From Rikenellaceae bacterium (lineage in GTDB: Bacteria > Bacteroidota > Bacteroidia > Bacteroidales > UBA932), in NCBI GenBank assembly GCA_022766385.1, contig JALEPJ010000003.1:18231-82230 (forward strand): a stretch of 64,000 nt of DNA, given 5' to 3'. The number at the start of each line of letters is the position of its first letter. Within the stretch, counting starts at the first letter, position 1. The notes beneath the pieces are model-generated. The model was not told the origin of the DNA. It searched no databases and saw nothing but the letters and a program-made list of their open reading frames with translations. This document shows, piece by piece, positions 35,010 to 43,436 of the stretch. A program made the translations under genes and the position numbers.

Positions 35010-35521
35010 TGCGCTACGGTTGCATTGAATATATCCTCAACAAGCTTTTCTACGATTTCCTGGCAGAGCGAGGCTTCCACAGAGTCGAGGGACATAGTGG
35101 CGTCAAAATCCGCATACGCGGAGAAACTCTGCTCGAGGTCGTCCTCCGGGTGCTTCCTGTTGGTGAAGCTTATTTTTACATTGACGGTCAAACGGCTCTG
35201 GGCCGCTTGTTCATTGGCAGTCACAGCCGTTGCTCTCACATCGTATCCGGTGATCTGGCCTTCGATTTCGAGGTCTCCATCCATCTCCACCTGCTCGAGC
35301 TTGGTCATCTTCCTGAATTGCTCTTTAAGGGCTTCGGTAAGATCGTTGGACAATGAAGGATTGACCTTCAAGGCCTTGTACTCAATGTAGTTGATGGTGA
35401 TGCTGTTGACATCCGGCTGTATGGATGTTCCAGAGAAGGAATAAATGCCGCAGCCCACCCCTGTCAGCAGCAATGCCGAAAGGGCGAGGGCGAGGGATAT
35501 GATTCTGGTCAATTTCTTCAT
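35003..35521 (-). CDS. lptE: LPS assembly lipoprotein LptE
   Basis: Outer-membrane lipoprotein that partners LptD in placing lipopolysaccharide on the cell surface. From ATG 35521 (MKKLTRIISLALALSALLLTGVGCGIYSFSG) it has 172 residues with a lipobox (TGVGC). The GIYSFSGTSIQPDVNSITINY start and a beta/alpha LptE-like body (LTEALKEQFRKMTKL, LEIEGQITGYDVRATAVT) follow. The track start two codons earlier is a TTG. It sits directly after the sigma-54 activator and overlaps the TPR gene by 7 nt. This order is common in Bacteroidales. Confidence 0.88.
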   Translation of the reverse strand: MKKLTRIISLALALSALLLTGVGCGIYSFSGTSIQPDVNSITINYIEYKALKVNPSLSNDLTEALKEQFRKMTKLEQVEMDGDLEIEGQITGYDVRATAVTANEQAAQSRLTVNVKISFTNRKHPEDDLEQSFSAYADFDATMSLDSVEASLCQEIVEKLVEDIFNATVAQW

Positions 35522-35531
35522 CTGCAAAGCT

Positions 35532-36794
35532 TTATTTCTCGTTCTTCAGTCTTCTGTAGAGTGTGCGCTCCGATATTCCAAGCTCCGCAGCGGCCAGTTT
35601 CCTGTTGCCGGCGTGCTTCTCGAGAGCCTTCTTGATGAGTTCGGCCTCTCCCTTCTCGATGAGCAGATTCTCCTCCTGAGGCTCATCTTCCTGATTGTCA
35701 ATGCTCCTGTGCACAGGTTTTGGGGCAATGTGGGCGTGCACGGGGCTTTCGGAGAATTCGGGCCCCTGCCACTCTGCCTCTTCCGCCGCTTGCTCCCCAC
35801 TTCCGTCATCAAGATGCGAAGGTGAAGGAAGGCTTCTGGTGTCGCTTTGTTTTCCGTAAACGACAGCCTTGAGTTTGTCCACTTCCTGCTTCAAGTCAAG
35901 CAAGGCCTTGATTATCATTTTCTTGTCCTCATCGCCTAAACTGCTTTTTGTTCCTGTAGCTACTGGAAGTATGTCATCAGATTTCTGCGGAAGATACTTC
36001 GAGAGAGTCGCGGCATTGATTTCGAGCCTTTCCGTTCCGGAAGAGAGATTCACCGATTCGAGGGCTGAAACGGTTTCGGCAATGTTCTTCAGTTGGCGTA
36101 TATTGCCCGGCCATTGATAGCTTCTGAGCAGGGCTATTGCATCGTGAGTCAGTGCGATTTTGCAAACCTGATACTTCTCCGAAAAGTCCGAGGTGAACTT
36201 CCTGAAAAGGAGGTATATATCATCCTGTCTGTCCCTGAGGGCCGGCACTCTCACCTGAATGGCGTTCAATCTGTAATACAGGTCTTCGCGGAACTTGCCC
36301 TGGCTGACCGCATAAACCAGGTTTACATTGGTGGCGGCGACGATTCTGACGTCAGTCTTTTCAACTTTTGACGAGCCAACCTTGATGAATTCGCCGTTCT
36401 GGAGCACGCGCAGCAGCATTACTTGAGTGCTCATAGGCAGTTCACCCACCTCGTCCAGGAATATGGTTCCTCCGTTTGCCTCCTCAAAATAACCCCTGCG
36501 GGTCTCGTTGGCTCCGGTGAATGAACCCTTCTCATGACCGAAAAGTTCGGAATTGATGGTGCCTTCCGGCAATCCACCGCAGTTGATCGCGAAATACTTG
36601 CCGTTTCTTCTGCGGCTGTACTGATGTATTATCTTGGCAATGTTTTCCTTGCCGACACCGCTTTCTCCAGTGATCAGGACCGTAAGGTCGGTTGGGGCTA
36701 CAGCTACGGCTGTCTCCAGGGCCTTGTTCAGTCCCGGATCGTTTCCGATTATGTCGAATCTGTTTTTGATTCTCTGTAACTCTTGTGTGTCCAT
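35532..36794 (-). CDS. Sigma-54-dependent transcriptional activator without receiver domain
   Basis: Enhancer-binding AAA+ regulator for sigma-54 promoters. The 420 residues start almost at the AAA+ domain: Walker A GESGVGKE (43-50), the sigma-54 contact loop GSFTGA (90-95; the usual form is GAFTGA), and GGTIFLDEVGELP for Walker B. An R-finger region follows (FREDLYYRLN). Near the C terminus, AELIKKALEKHAGNRKLAAAELGISERTLYRRLK is a Fis-type helix-turn-helix. There is no N-terminal receiver, PAS or GAF domain, so activity must be set by level or by a partner. It heads the lptE-TPR-secG run. Confidence 0.92.
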   Translation of the reverse strand: MDTQELQRIKNRFDIIGNDPGLNKALETAVAVAPTDLTVLITGESGVGKENIAKIIHQYSRRRNGKYFAINCGGLPEGTINSELFGHEKGSFTGANETRRGYFEEANGGTIFLDEVGELPMSTQVMLLRVLQNGEFIKVGSSKVEKTDVRIVAATNVNLVYAVSQGKFREDLYYRLNAIQVRVPALRDRQDDIYLLFRKFTSDFSEKYQVCKIALTHDAIALLRSYQWPGNIRQLKNIAETVSALESVNLSSGTERLEINAATLSKYLPQKSDDILPVATGTKSSLGDEDKKMIIKALLDLKQEVDKLKAVVYGKQSDTRSLPSPSHLDDGSGEQAAEEAEWQGPEFSESPVHAHIAPKPVHRSIDNQEDEPQEENLLIEKGEAELIKKALEKHAGNRKLAAAELGISERTLYRRLKNEK

Positions 36795-36824
36795 ATATAT
36801 ATGATATTAGTGCAGCATTTCCTG

Positions 36825-36832
36825 CAAAGTTA
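36825..36832 (-). promoter_or_regulatory. Candidate -7 element for the sigma-54 activator operon
   Basis: The minus strand reads TAACTTTG, an exact TAnnTTTG match, 30 nt upstream of the ATG. It is divergent from the plus-strand element at 36885-36892. Confidence 0.5.
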
Positions 36833-36884
36833 CTGAATTGGCTTAAATATTGATAGGTCTATTCCGAAAAAACTTTAGTTTTAC

Positions 36885-36892
36885 TATCTTTG
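36885..36892 (+). promoter_or_regulatory. Candidate -7 element for the TPR/OmpA-like lipoprotein
   Basis: TATCTTTG, 37 nt upstream of the ATG at 36930. No clear -33 element was found at 19-21 nt. Confidence 0.55.
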
Positions 36893-36929
36893 CAAAATGC
36901 ATTAAATAACGAAACAGGAAAAATAAATT

Positions 36930-38573
36930 ATGAAAAGAGTAATCAATCATTTGGCTGCAGCCTTAGTTGCACTCGCTGCAGTCGCTTGCTCATCAGCTGA
37001 GAAAATGGCACAGATGTCCGAGAATGTCATTGTTGAGTGCAATCCGGCTGTTCTTGAGGCTGTTGCCGGCAATATTGACGCTTCACTCACAGTTACATAT
37101 CCTGAAGGATACTTCCATCCAAAGGCTATTCTCGCTGTCACTCCGGTAATCGTTTACGAAGGTGGCGAGCAGGCAGCTTCCACCCTTATGTATCAGGGTG
37201 AGAAGGTTAAGGACAATTATAAAGTCGTTGCCAAGGACGGTGGAGTAGTGACTGAGAAGATTCACTTCACCTATGTTCCGGGAATGGAGAAGGCTCATCT
37301 CGAGCTTCGCGGAGTCGCTTCATACAAGACCAAATCTGTAAATCTTCCTGTAAAGAAGGTCGCTGACGGTGTGAACACCACCTATATGCTCGTTAAGCAG
37401 AGCGGCAATATCTCTTACAAGGCTGACAACTATCAGGACATCATCGCTCAGACAGCTGAGGGCCAGATTCTCTATACTATCAACTCTTCTGATGTTCGCT
37501 CATCCGAGCTTCGCGGACAGTCTATAAAGGATTTCCAGGCTGCTCTTGACGAGATCAATGCAAATGAGCGCAAGACTCTCAAGGGTACAGAAATCGTTGC
37601 TTACGCTTCACCTGACGGTGGCGAGGAGCTCAACGATAAGCTTTCTGACAAGCGTGCCGGTTCAGCTGAAAAGGCTTGGAACAAGGTTGTAAAGGGCCAC
37701 GAGGCTTCTGCGCCTGAGGTTAAGAGCATCGGTCAGGACTGGGACGGTTTCAAGGAGCTCGTCAGCAATTCTGACATCCAGGACAAGGATCTTATTCTTC
37801 GCGTCCTCTCTATGTACAGCGACCCTGCAGTACGTGAGAACGAAATCAAGAATATGTCACAGATTTACACCGAGCTCAAGGGTGAGGTTCTTCCTGAACT
37901 CCGCCGCGCTCGTCTCATTGCCAATGTAGAGTATCAGAACTATACCGCTGAAGAACTTACCAAGCTTCTTGATGAGAACATCGACGTTCTCGATGAGGAG
38001 GCTCTTCTCCGTGCTGCTTCTCTCGTTAGTCTCGACAAGAAGGAGCCTGTTTACAAGAAGGCTGTAAGCAAATACAACAGCGACCGCGCACAGTTCAACC
38101 TCGTTGTCCTCTACCTCCAGCAGAACAAGCTTGACCTCGCTGAGAGTGCTCTCGCCAAGGTTTCAGCAAAGGATGCCGATTATCAGAACGCAAAGGGGGT
38201 GATCGCTCTCCGCAAGGGTAATCTCGCAGAGGCTGCCAATTGCTTCAACGCATCCAACACCGATGATGCCAAGGCCAATATGGGTATCGTAGATATTCTC
38301 AGCGGCAATTACTCAAAGGCTGCAGAGGAACTCAAGGACGCAAAGGGCTGCTGCCACAACACAGTTCTCGCATACATCCTCACCGGTCAGCTTGACAAGG
38401 CTGCGGCTGCTGCACAGTGTCAGGATGCTCCTGTTCAGTATCTCAAAGCTATCATCGCTGCACGCCAGGGCAAGACCGCTGATGCCAAGAGCTATCTCGA
38501 GAAGGCATCAAAGAGCGAGAAGTTTGCAAAGCGCGCAGTTAAGGATATCGAGTTCGCAGGTCTCTCGCTCTAA
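36930..38573 (+). CDS. TPR lipoprotein with an OmpA-like central segment
   Basis: A 547-residue lipoprotein with signal MKRVINHLAAALVALAAVACSS (Cys20). The middle contains EIVAYASPDGGEELNDKLSDKRAGSAEKAWNKVV (about 224-257), which has the shape of an OmpA-type peptidoglycan-binding helix region. The C-terminal part (about 365-547) is a series of TPR-like helix pairs (AQFNLVVLYLQQNKLDLAESALAKVSAKDADYQNAKGVIALRKGNLAEAANCF). Codon choice is strongly biased and similar to the adjacent ribosomal genes, so I infer high expression. Function is unknown; an abundant periplasmic or outer-membrane scaffold is a reasonable guess. Confidence 0.75.
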   Translation: MKRVINHLAAALVALAAVACSSAEKMAQMSENVIVECNPAVLEAVAGNIDASLTVTYPEGYFHPKAILAVTPVIVYEGGEQAASTLMYQGEKVKDNYKVVAKDGGVVTEKIHFTYVPGMEKAHLELRGVASYKTKSVNLPVKKVADGVNTTYMLVKQSGNISYKADNYQDIIAQTAEGQILYTINSSDVRSSELRGQSIKDFQAALDEINANERKTLKGTEIVAYASPDGGEELNDKLSDKRAGSAEKAWNKVVKGHEASAPEVKSIGQDWDGFKELVSNSDIQDKDLILRVLSMYSDPAVRENEIKNMSQIYTELKGEVLPELRRARLIANVEYQNYTAEELTKLLDENIDVLDEEALLRAASLVSLDKKEPVYKKAVSKYNSDRAQFNLVVLYLQQNKLDLAESALAKVSAKDADYQNAKGVIALRKGNLAEAANCFNASNTDDAKANMGIVDILSGNYSKAAEELKDAKGCCHNTVLAYILTGQLDKAAAAAQCQDAPVQYLKAIIAARQGKTADAKSYLEKASKSEKFAKRAVKDIEFAGLSL

Positions 38574-38625
38574 TGGGAACATTTGGCTGCAGTGCGGCCA
38601 TTGAGACAGAACTCCAGTAGTTCAT

Positions 38626-38659
38626 GAAGGCGACCAATAAGTGATTATTGGCCGCCTTC
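38626..38659. terminator. Hairpin after the TPR/OmpA-like gene (repeat copy 1)
   Basis: GAAGGCGACCAATAA-GTGA-TTATTGGCCGCCTTC is a 15-nt-arm stem with one mismatch, 52 nt after the stop, followed by a weak TTCTTCGT. Its sequence is nearly the same as the hairpin at 42346-42379. Confidence 0.7.
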
Positions 38660-38769
38660 TTCGTATATGGATGACGCCAGCCGTGGGTGGCACATCCCTT
38701 GGAGGCTATATAGCGGAAAAAGGGGATATAAGTCTAAGGCTTATTAGTCAATCTCTTTTATATGTACGA

Positions 38770-38801
38770 TTTGGAATTGTCAGAAATAATTAGTACATTT
38801 G
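38770..38801 (+). promoter_or_regulatory. Promoter of the rpsL operon
   Basis: TTTG (38770-38773), 20 nt, TACATTTG (38794-38801): a full match to the Bacteroidota consensus. A short CCCC-AAAATT-GGGG hairpin (38806-38819) lies at the expected start of the transcript, and the rpsL ATG is 51 nt after the -7 element. Confidence 0.8.
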
Positions 38802-38852
38802 CAGTCCCCAAAATTGGGGCTAAGAACATAAATTAAAGATTTACAATCATTT

Positions 38853-39236
38853 ATGCCAACAATTCAACAGTTAGTTCGCAAAGGACGCGAGGTTATTGAG
38901 GTAAAGTCAAAATCTCGTGCGTTGGATGCTTGTCCTCAGAAGAGGGGCGTATGTCTTCGCGTGTATACCACTACACCTAAGAAGCCTAACTCAGCTATGC
39001 GTAAGGTAGCTCGTGTACGCCTTTCAAACTCCAAGGAGGTCAATGCATACATCCCAGGCGAGGGCCACAACCTCCAGGAGCACTCAATCGTGCTTGTACG
39101 CGGTGGTCGTGTAAAGGACCTTCCTGGTGTTCGTTACCACATCCTTAGAGGAGCTTTGGATACTGCAGGTGTAGAGGGAAGAACACAGTCACGTTCACTC
39201 TACGGAGCCAAGAGGCCAAAGAAGTCTAAGAAGTAA
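38853..39236 (+). CDS. rpsL: 30S ribosomal protein S12
   Basis: Decoding-centre protein of the small ribosomal subunit. The 127 residues contain the expected [11 protein letters not shown] start, the conserved [33 protein letters not shown] block (about 27-60) and a C-terminal basic tail ([13 protein letters not shown]). In the streptomycin-relevant TPKKPNSA loop the lysine is unchanged. It is the first gene of rpsL-rpsG-fusA-rpsJ and has a strong upstream promoter. Confidence 0.98.
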   Translation: MPTIQQLVRKGREVIEVKSKSRALDACPQKRGVCLRVYTTTPKKPNSAMRKVARVRLSNSKEVNAYIPGEGHNLQEHSIVLVRGGRVKDLPGVRYHILRGALDTAGVEGRTQSRSLYGAKRPKKSKK

Positions 39237-39267
39237 TCATTTTTAATTACCTAATTTTTTTCAAACA

Positions 39268-39744
39268 ATGAGAAAATCGAAGCCTAAGAAGAGGATTCTA
39301 CTTCCAGATCCTAAGTTCCACGATGTCGAGGTTACCCGCTTCGTGAACAATCTTATGTTGCAGGGAAAGAAGAGTATCGCGTATTCAATTTTTTACGATG
39401 CCATTGATATGGTAGGCGAGAAGATGAAAGATTCTGACAAGGCTCCTCTAGATATTTGGAGGAAGGCTCTCGAGAACGTTACTCCTCAGATTGAGGTTAA
39501 GTCACGTCGTATCGGTGGAGCTAACTTCCAGGTGCCTACAGAGTTGAGACCGGAGAGAAAAGTTTCACTTTCAATGAAGAACATGATCAACTTCGCCCGC
39601 AAACGTTCCGGCCGCTCTATGGCAGAAAAGCTCTGTGCAGAGATCGTTGCAGCATACAACAATGAAGGTGGTGCATATAAGAGAAAAGAGGATATGCACA
39701 GAATGGCTGAGGCTAACAAGGCCTTCGCTCATTTTCGTTTCTAA
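39268..39744 (+). CDS. rpsG: 30S ribosomal protein S7
   Basis: Primary 16S rRNA-binding protein that organises the head of the small subunit. The 158 residues match the family: [47 protein letters not shown], then [58 protein letters not shown]. It lies 31 nt after rpsL and 12 nt before fusA in the str-type operon. Confidence 0.98.
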   Translation: MRKSKPKKRILLPDPKFHDVEVTRFVNNLMLQGKKSIAYSIFYDAIDMVGEKMKDSDKAPLDIWRKALENVTPQIEVKSRRIGGANFQVPTELRPERKVSLSMKNMINFARKRSGRSMAEKLCAEIVAAYNNEGGAYKRKEDMHRMAEANKAFAHFRF

Positions 39745-39756
39745 TTTTGTGTGCAA

Positions 39757-41868
39757 ATGGCAAAAAGAGATCTTAAATACACGAGAAACATCGGCATCAT
39801 GGCTCACATCGATGCCGGCAAGACTACTACTTCTGAACGTATTCTATACTACACCGGTAAGACTCATAAGATTGGTGAAGTTCATGAGGGCGCTGCCACT
39901 ATGGACTGGATGGTTCAGGAGCAGGAGAGAGGTATCACCATCACTTCTGCCGCTACCACAGCATTCTGGCATTACAACAACGAAACCTATCAGATCAACC
40001 TTATTGATACTCCGGGACACGTTGACTTCACTGTCGAGGTTGAAAGATCGCTTCGCGTACTTGATGGTACCGTGGCTACTTTCTGCGCGGTAGGCCGTGT
40101 ACAGCCTCAGTCTGAGACCGTTTGGCGTCAGGCTGACAAGTATGGAGTCCCTAAGATTGCATATGTAAACAAGATGGACCGTGTCGGCGCTGACTTCCTT
40201 GCGGTTGTTAACGAGATTCACGACAAGCTTGGTGCAAATGCAGTTCCTATCTGCCTCCCTATCGGAGCAGAGGACAAGTTCCAGGGTATTGTTGACCTTC
40301 TTTCCAGAAAGGCTTATTTCTATGATACTACCGACAATCTCGTAAACTATGAGCTTAAGGATGTTCCTGAGTCTATGGTAAATGAGGTTGAGGAGTGGAG
40401 AAACAAACTTATCGAGGCAGCTGCCGAGTGCGATGAGGCCCTTATGGAGAAATTCTTCGAGGACCCAGATTCAATCTCTGACGAGGAGGTTATCGCTGCT
40501 ATCAGAAAGGGTACCATTGCAATGCAGATTGTTCCTGCTTGCTGCGGTTCATCTTTCAAGAACAAGGGCGTGCAGTTCCTTCTTGACAGCGTTATGCGTT
40601 ACCTCCCTTCTCCGCTCGACAAGGGCTCAGTAAAGGGTGTCGATCCTTCAACAGGAGACGAAACTGAGCGTCAGCCATCTGCATCGGAGCCGTTCAGCGC
40701 ACTCGTATTCAAGATTGCAACCGATCCTTTCGTTGGCCGTCTTGCTTTCCTCAGGGCATACTCAGGACATCTTGATGCAGGTTCTTACGTCCTCAATGTA
40801 AGATCAGGCAAGAAAGAGAGAGTAGCTCGTCTGTATCAGATGCACTCTAACCATCAGAACCCTATCGAGTTTGTTGAGGCAGGAGACATCTGCGCAGCAG
40901 TAGGATTCAAGGACCTCAGAACAGGTGATACCATCTGCGATGAGAGCCATCCTATCACTCTCGAGTCTATGGAGTTCCCTGATCCTGTTATTGGAATCGC
41001 AGTTGAGCCTAAGACCCAGAAGGATCTTGACAAACTCGGAATCGCTCTTGCCAAGCTTGCTGAGGAGGATCCTACCTTCACAGTCAAGTCTGACAATGAG
41101 ACAGGTCAGACCGTTATCAGCGGTATGGGTGAGCTTCATCTCGACATCATCGTTGACCGTCTCCGCCGTGAGTTCAATATCGAAATCAACCAGGGTGCGC
41201 CTCAGGTTAACTACAAGGAGGCTATCACAACTTCTATCCAGCATCGTGAGGTGTTCAAGAAGCAGACCGGTGGTCGCGGTAAGTTCGCTGATATCATTGT
41301 AGAAATCGGCCCGGCAGACGAGAACGTAACAGGTCTTCAGTTTGACAATCAGGTCAAGGGAGGTAACATCCCTAAGGAGTACATCCCTTGCATCCAGAAG
41401 GGTTTTGAATCCGCTATGTCAAATGGTTGCCTCGCAGGATATGAGGTTCCTTCACTTAAAGTAACCGTTCTTGATGGTTCATTCCATCCGGTTGACTCAG
41501 ACCAGCTCTCATTCGAGCTTTGTGCACGTATGGCATTCCGTCACGCTTGTCCTAAGTGCCATCCGGTAATCCTTGAGCCTATTATGAATCTTGAGGTGGT
41601 TACACCTGAGGATTATATGGGAGACATTGTCGGCGATCTCAACCGTAGAAGGGGTCAGATCGTAGCTATGGACACCACTGCAAACGGTGCAAGAATCGTC
41701 AAGGCTTTTGTTCCGCTTTCTGAACAGTTCGGTTACGTAACAGTCCTTAGAACACTTTCTTCAGGACGTGCTACAAGTACTATGTCTTTCGACCATTATT
41801 CAGAGGTTCCTGCAGCTATGGCTAAGGAAATCGTCGAGAAGAGTGGTTATAAGGCCAGCGAGGAATAA
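39757..41868 (+). CDS. fusA: Elongation factor G
   Basis: Translational GTPase that drives tRNA-mRNA translocation. From ATG 39757 ([34 protein letters not shown]) it has 703 residues; the track's earlier start adds only MQ, from a non-ATG codon. G1 (AHIDAGKTT), G2 ([11 protein letters not shown]), G3 (DTPGHVDF) and G4 (NKMD) are visible, followed by domains II-V ([35 protein letters not shown]). Length and start fit the canonical EF-G. No tuf gene follows. Confidence 0.98.
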   Translation: MAKRDLKYTRNIGIMAHIDAGKTTTSERILYYTGKTHKIGEVHEGAATMDWMVQEQERGITITSAATTAFWHYNNETYQINLIDTPGHVDFTVEVERSLRVLDGTVATFCAVGRVQPQSETVWRQADKYGVPKIAYVNKMDRVGADFLAVVNEIHDKLGANAVPICLPIGAEDKFQGIVDLLSRKAYFYDTTDNLVNYELKDVPESMVNEVEEWRNKLIEAAAECDEALMEKFFEDPDSISDEEVIAAIRKGTIAMQIVPACCGSSFKNKGVQFLLDSVMRYLPSPLDKGSVKGVDPSTGDETERQPSASEPFSALVFKIATDPFVGRLAFLRAYSGHLDAGSYVLNVRSGKKERVARLYQMHSNHQNPIEFVEAGDICAAVGFKDLRTGDTICDESHPITLESMEFPDPVIGIAVEPKTQKDLDKLGIALAKLAEEDPTFTVKSDNETGQTVISGMGELHLDIIVDRLRREFNIEINQGAPQVNYKEAITTSIQHREVFKKQTGGRGKFADIIVEIGPADENVTGLQFDNQVKGGNIPKEYIPCIQKGFESAMSNGCLAGYEVPSLKVTVLDGSFHPVDSDQLSFELCARMAFRHACPKCHPVILEPIMNLEVVTPEDYMGDIVGDLNRRRGQIVAMDTTANGARIVKAFVPLSEQFGYVTVLRTLSSGRATSTMSFDHYSEVPAAMAKEIVEKSGYKASEE

Positions 41869-41901
41869 ATAGTAACAAACAATTGGTAAAAAGATAGAGA
41901 T

Positions 41902-42207
41902 ATGAGTCAGAAAATCAGAATTAAGCTCAAATCTTTCGATCATATGCTTGTTGACAAATCAGCTGCTAAGATCGTAGAAACAGTGAAGGCTACCAATGCT
42001 AAGGTAAACGGTCCTATTCCGCTTCCTACCAACAAGAAGATTTTCACTGTCAACCGTTCTACTTTCGTAAACAAGAAGTCACGCGAGCAGTTCGAACTTG
42101 ATTCTTACCGTAGACTTCTCGATATCGAGGACTCAAACGCTAAGACCGTTGATGCTCTCATGAAACTCGAGTTGCCTTCAGGAGTTGAGGTAGAAATTAA
42201 GATATAA
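41902..42207 (+). CDS. rpsJ: 30S ribosomal protein S10
   Basis: Small-subunit head protein, also the NusE antitermination factor. The 101 residues include [75 protein letters not shown], typical of S10. In most Bacteroidota rpsJ leads directly into rplC and the large S10 operon. Here it is followed by tRNA-Met and a terminator-like hairpin, so the run ends at this point. Confidence 0.97.
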   Translation: MSQKIRIKLKSFDHMLVDKSAAKIVETVKATNAKVNGPIPLPTNKKIFTVNRSTFVNKKSREQFELDSYRRLLDIEDSNAKTVDALMKLELPSGVEVEIKI

Positions 42208-42221
42208 TCGAAATTTTTTAT

Positions 42222-42229
42222 TATATTTG
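42222..42229 (+). promoter_or_regulatory. Candidate -7 element for tRNA-Met
   Basis: TATATTTG between the rpsJ stop and the tRNA, 33 nt upstream of its 5' end. It suggests the tRNA can be transcribed independently of the ribosomal operon. Confidence 0.5.
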
Positions 42230-42261
42230 CAGGGACGGATATGTTCCGTCCTTGTAAATCC

Positions 42262-42335
42262 GGTCCCATAGCTCAGTTGGTTAGAGCACCTGACTCATAA
42301 TCAGGGAGTCGCAGGATCATGCCCTGCTGGGACCA
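42262..42335 (+). tRNA. tRNA-Met (anticodon CAT), atypical T-loop
   Basis: Cloverleaf with acceptor GGTCCCA/TGGGACC, D-arm GCTC-AGTTGGTTA-GAGC, anticodon arm CCTGA-CTCATAA-TCAGG and T-stem GCAGG/CCTGC. The discriminator is A and CCA is not encoded. The T-loop reads ATCATGC instead of the usual TTCRANN. The CAT anticodon could be elongator Met, initiator Met or lysidine-modified Ile. The A-rich acceptor/anticodon pattern and the lack of GGG/CCC pairs in the anticodon stem fit elongator Met best, but this is not certain. Confidence 0.85.
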
Positions 42336-42345
42336 CGCTTCCAAG

Positions 42346-42379
42346 GAAAGCGACCGATAAGTGATTATTGGCCGCTTTC
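42346..42379. terminator. Hairpin after tRNA-Met (repeat copy 2)
   Basis: GAAAGCGACCGATAA-GTGA-TTATTGGCCGCTTTC, 10 nt after the tRNA, followed by GTCATTTATAT. It shares the core CGACC(A/G)ATAAGTGATTATTGGCCGC with the hairpin at 38626-38659. Confidence 0.7.
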
Positions 42380-42493
42380 GTCATTTATATATCTGTTTCG
42401 AAGGCTCTACGGCTTGTCTGCAAGCTGCTTTTTCGAATGGAGAAGTGCCACCACATCCCGCCCGCAGCAGCAAAGCCGCAGCAACTCCTTGGC

Positions 42494-43267
42494 TTAAAGC
42501 TTAAAGCTTGGCATCAGCTGTAGTTTGTGCAGGTTGGCACGATGCATACGTTCGATTTTGTCCACCTTTAAACCCTCTTCAGGATTGTTGTGCACATAAC
42601 CTTCCGGAACTTTCCCGCAGCGTATGTACTCGTCCAGTTCAGCATAGGTGAAGCCTATCTTCACCTCGTCAGGACAGCTGTGAGGCAAGCCGTCGTCAGG
42701 TGTTTTGTGAACCCATTCATATGGAAGACCCAGATAGTCTCCAATTGCCAATACTTCCGTTACTGTCAGATTGGCGAGGATTGAAAAGTCTCCTGCACCG
42801 TCCCCGAATTTGGTGGCATAGCCTATATAGTCTTCAGAAAGATTGCAGGTGTTCAGAACTCTGGCGTTGTTGCTTTGGCCTATGGCATAGAGAGTCGTCA
42901 TACGGACTCTCGGTGGAATATTGGTGATGCTGGCGTGGCTGAGTTCTGCCCCGGCCTCGGAAATTGCCGCAATGAGCTCACTGCACGCCTTACCGATATT
43001 GACTGTGTACATCTTGATGCCGAGGGCGGCGCATATCCTGTCCGCCTCATTCAGCGACTGGTTTCCTTGGGGCATTGACACTCCGATAACACGCTCCGGA
43101 CCGATTGCCCTGGCGAGTATAGCTGCAGAGACAGTGGAGTCCTTGCCACCGCTCATTCCCAAAACAGCCTTGCTTTCAGCACCTGCCTGAGCAAAATAGT
43201 CTTTTACCCATTCGATGACCGCTTCAGCCGTTTTGGCTGCATCGAAAACATAGTCTTTTCTTTCCAT
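42494..43267 (-). CDS. nadE: NAD+ synthetase (ammonia-dependent)
   Basis: ATP-dependent amidation of nicotinate adenine dinucleotide to NAD+. From ATG 43267 (MERKDYVFDAAKTAEAVIEW) it has 257 residues with the PP-loop SGGKDS (39-44). Conserved STNLSEDYIGYATKFGDGAGDFSILANLTVTEV-like sequence and PDDGLPHSCPDEVKIGFTYAELDEYI follow. There is no glutaminase domain, so it uses free ammonia. The longer track start lies upstream of a -7 element (43289-43296) and is rejected. Confidence 0.92.
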   Translation of the reverse strand: MERKDYVFDAAKTAEAVIEWVKDYFAQAGAESKAVLGMSGGKDSTVSAAILARAIGPERVIGVSMPQGNQSLNEADRICAALGIKMYTVNIGKACSELIAAISEAGAELSHASITNIPPRVRMTTLYAIGQSNNARVLNTCNLSEDYIGYATKFGDGAGDFSILANLTVTEVLAIGDYLGLPYEWVHKTPDDGLPHSCPDEVKIGFTYAELDEYIRCGKVPEGYVHNNPEEGLKVDKIERMHRANLHKLQLMPSFKL

Positions 43268-43288
43268 AATACAAACTGTTAAATCATA

Positions 43289-43296
43289 CAAATATA
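43289..43296 (-). promoter_or_regulatory. Candidate -7 element for nadE
   Basis: The minus strand reads TATATTTG, 21 nt upstream of the ATG at 43267. Confidence 0.5.
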
Positions 43297-43362
43297 GCAT
43301 AACTATACTTTTCCCCGAACATTTACTTGCGTGAATGTAGCTGATGCAAAGGAAGTATTGCC

Positions 43363-43370
43363 TATCTTTG
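43363..43370 (+). promoter_or_regulatory. Candidate -7 element for the GltD-like gene
   Basis: TATCTTTG, 66 nt upstream of ATG 43437, in the divergent nadE intergenic region. Confidence 0.5.
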
Positions 43371-43436
43371 TATTAAAAATGTAAGCGGGCTGGACGAGCA
43401 GACTTAGAGCCTGACCCCTTGAAGATTATTGAAGAA

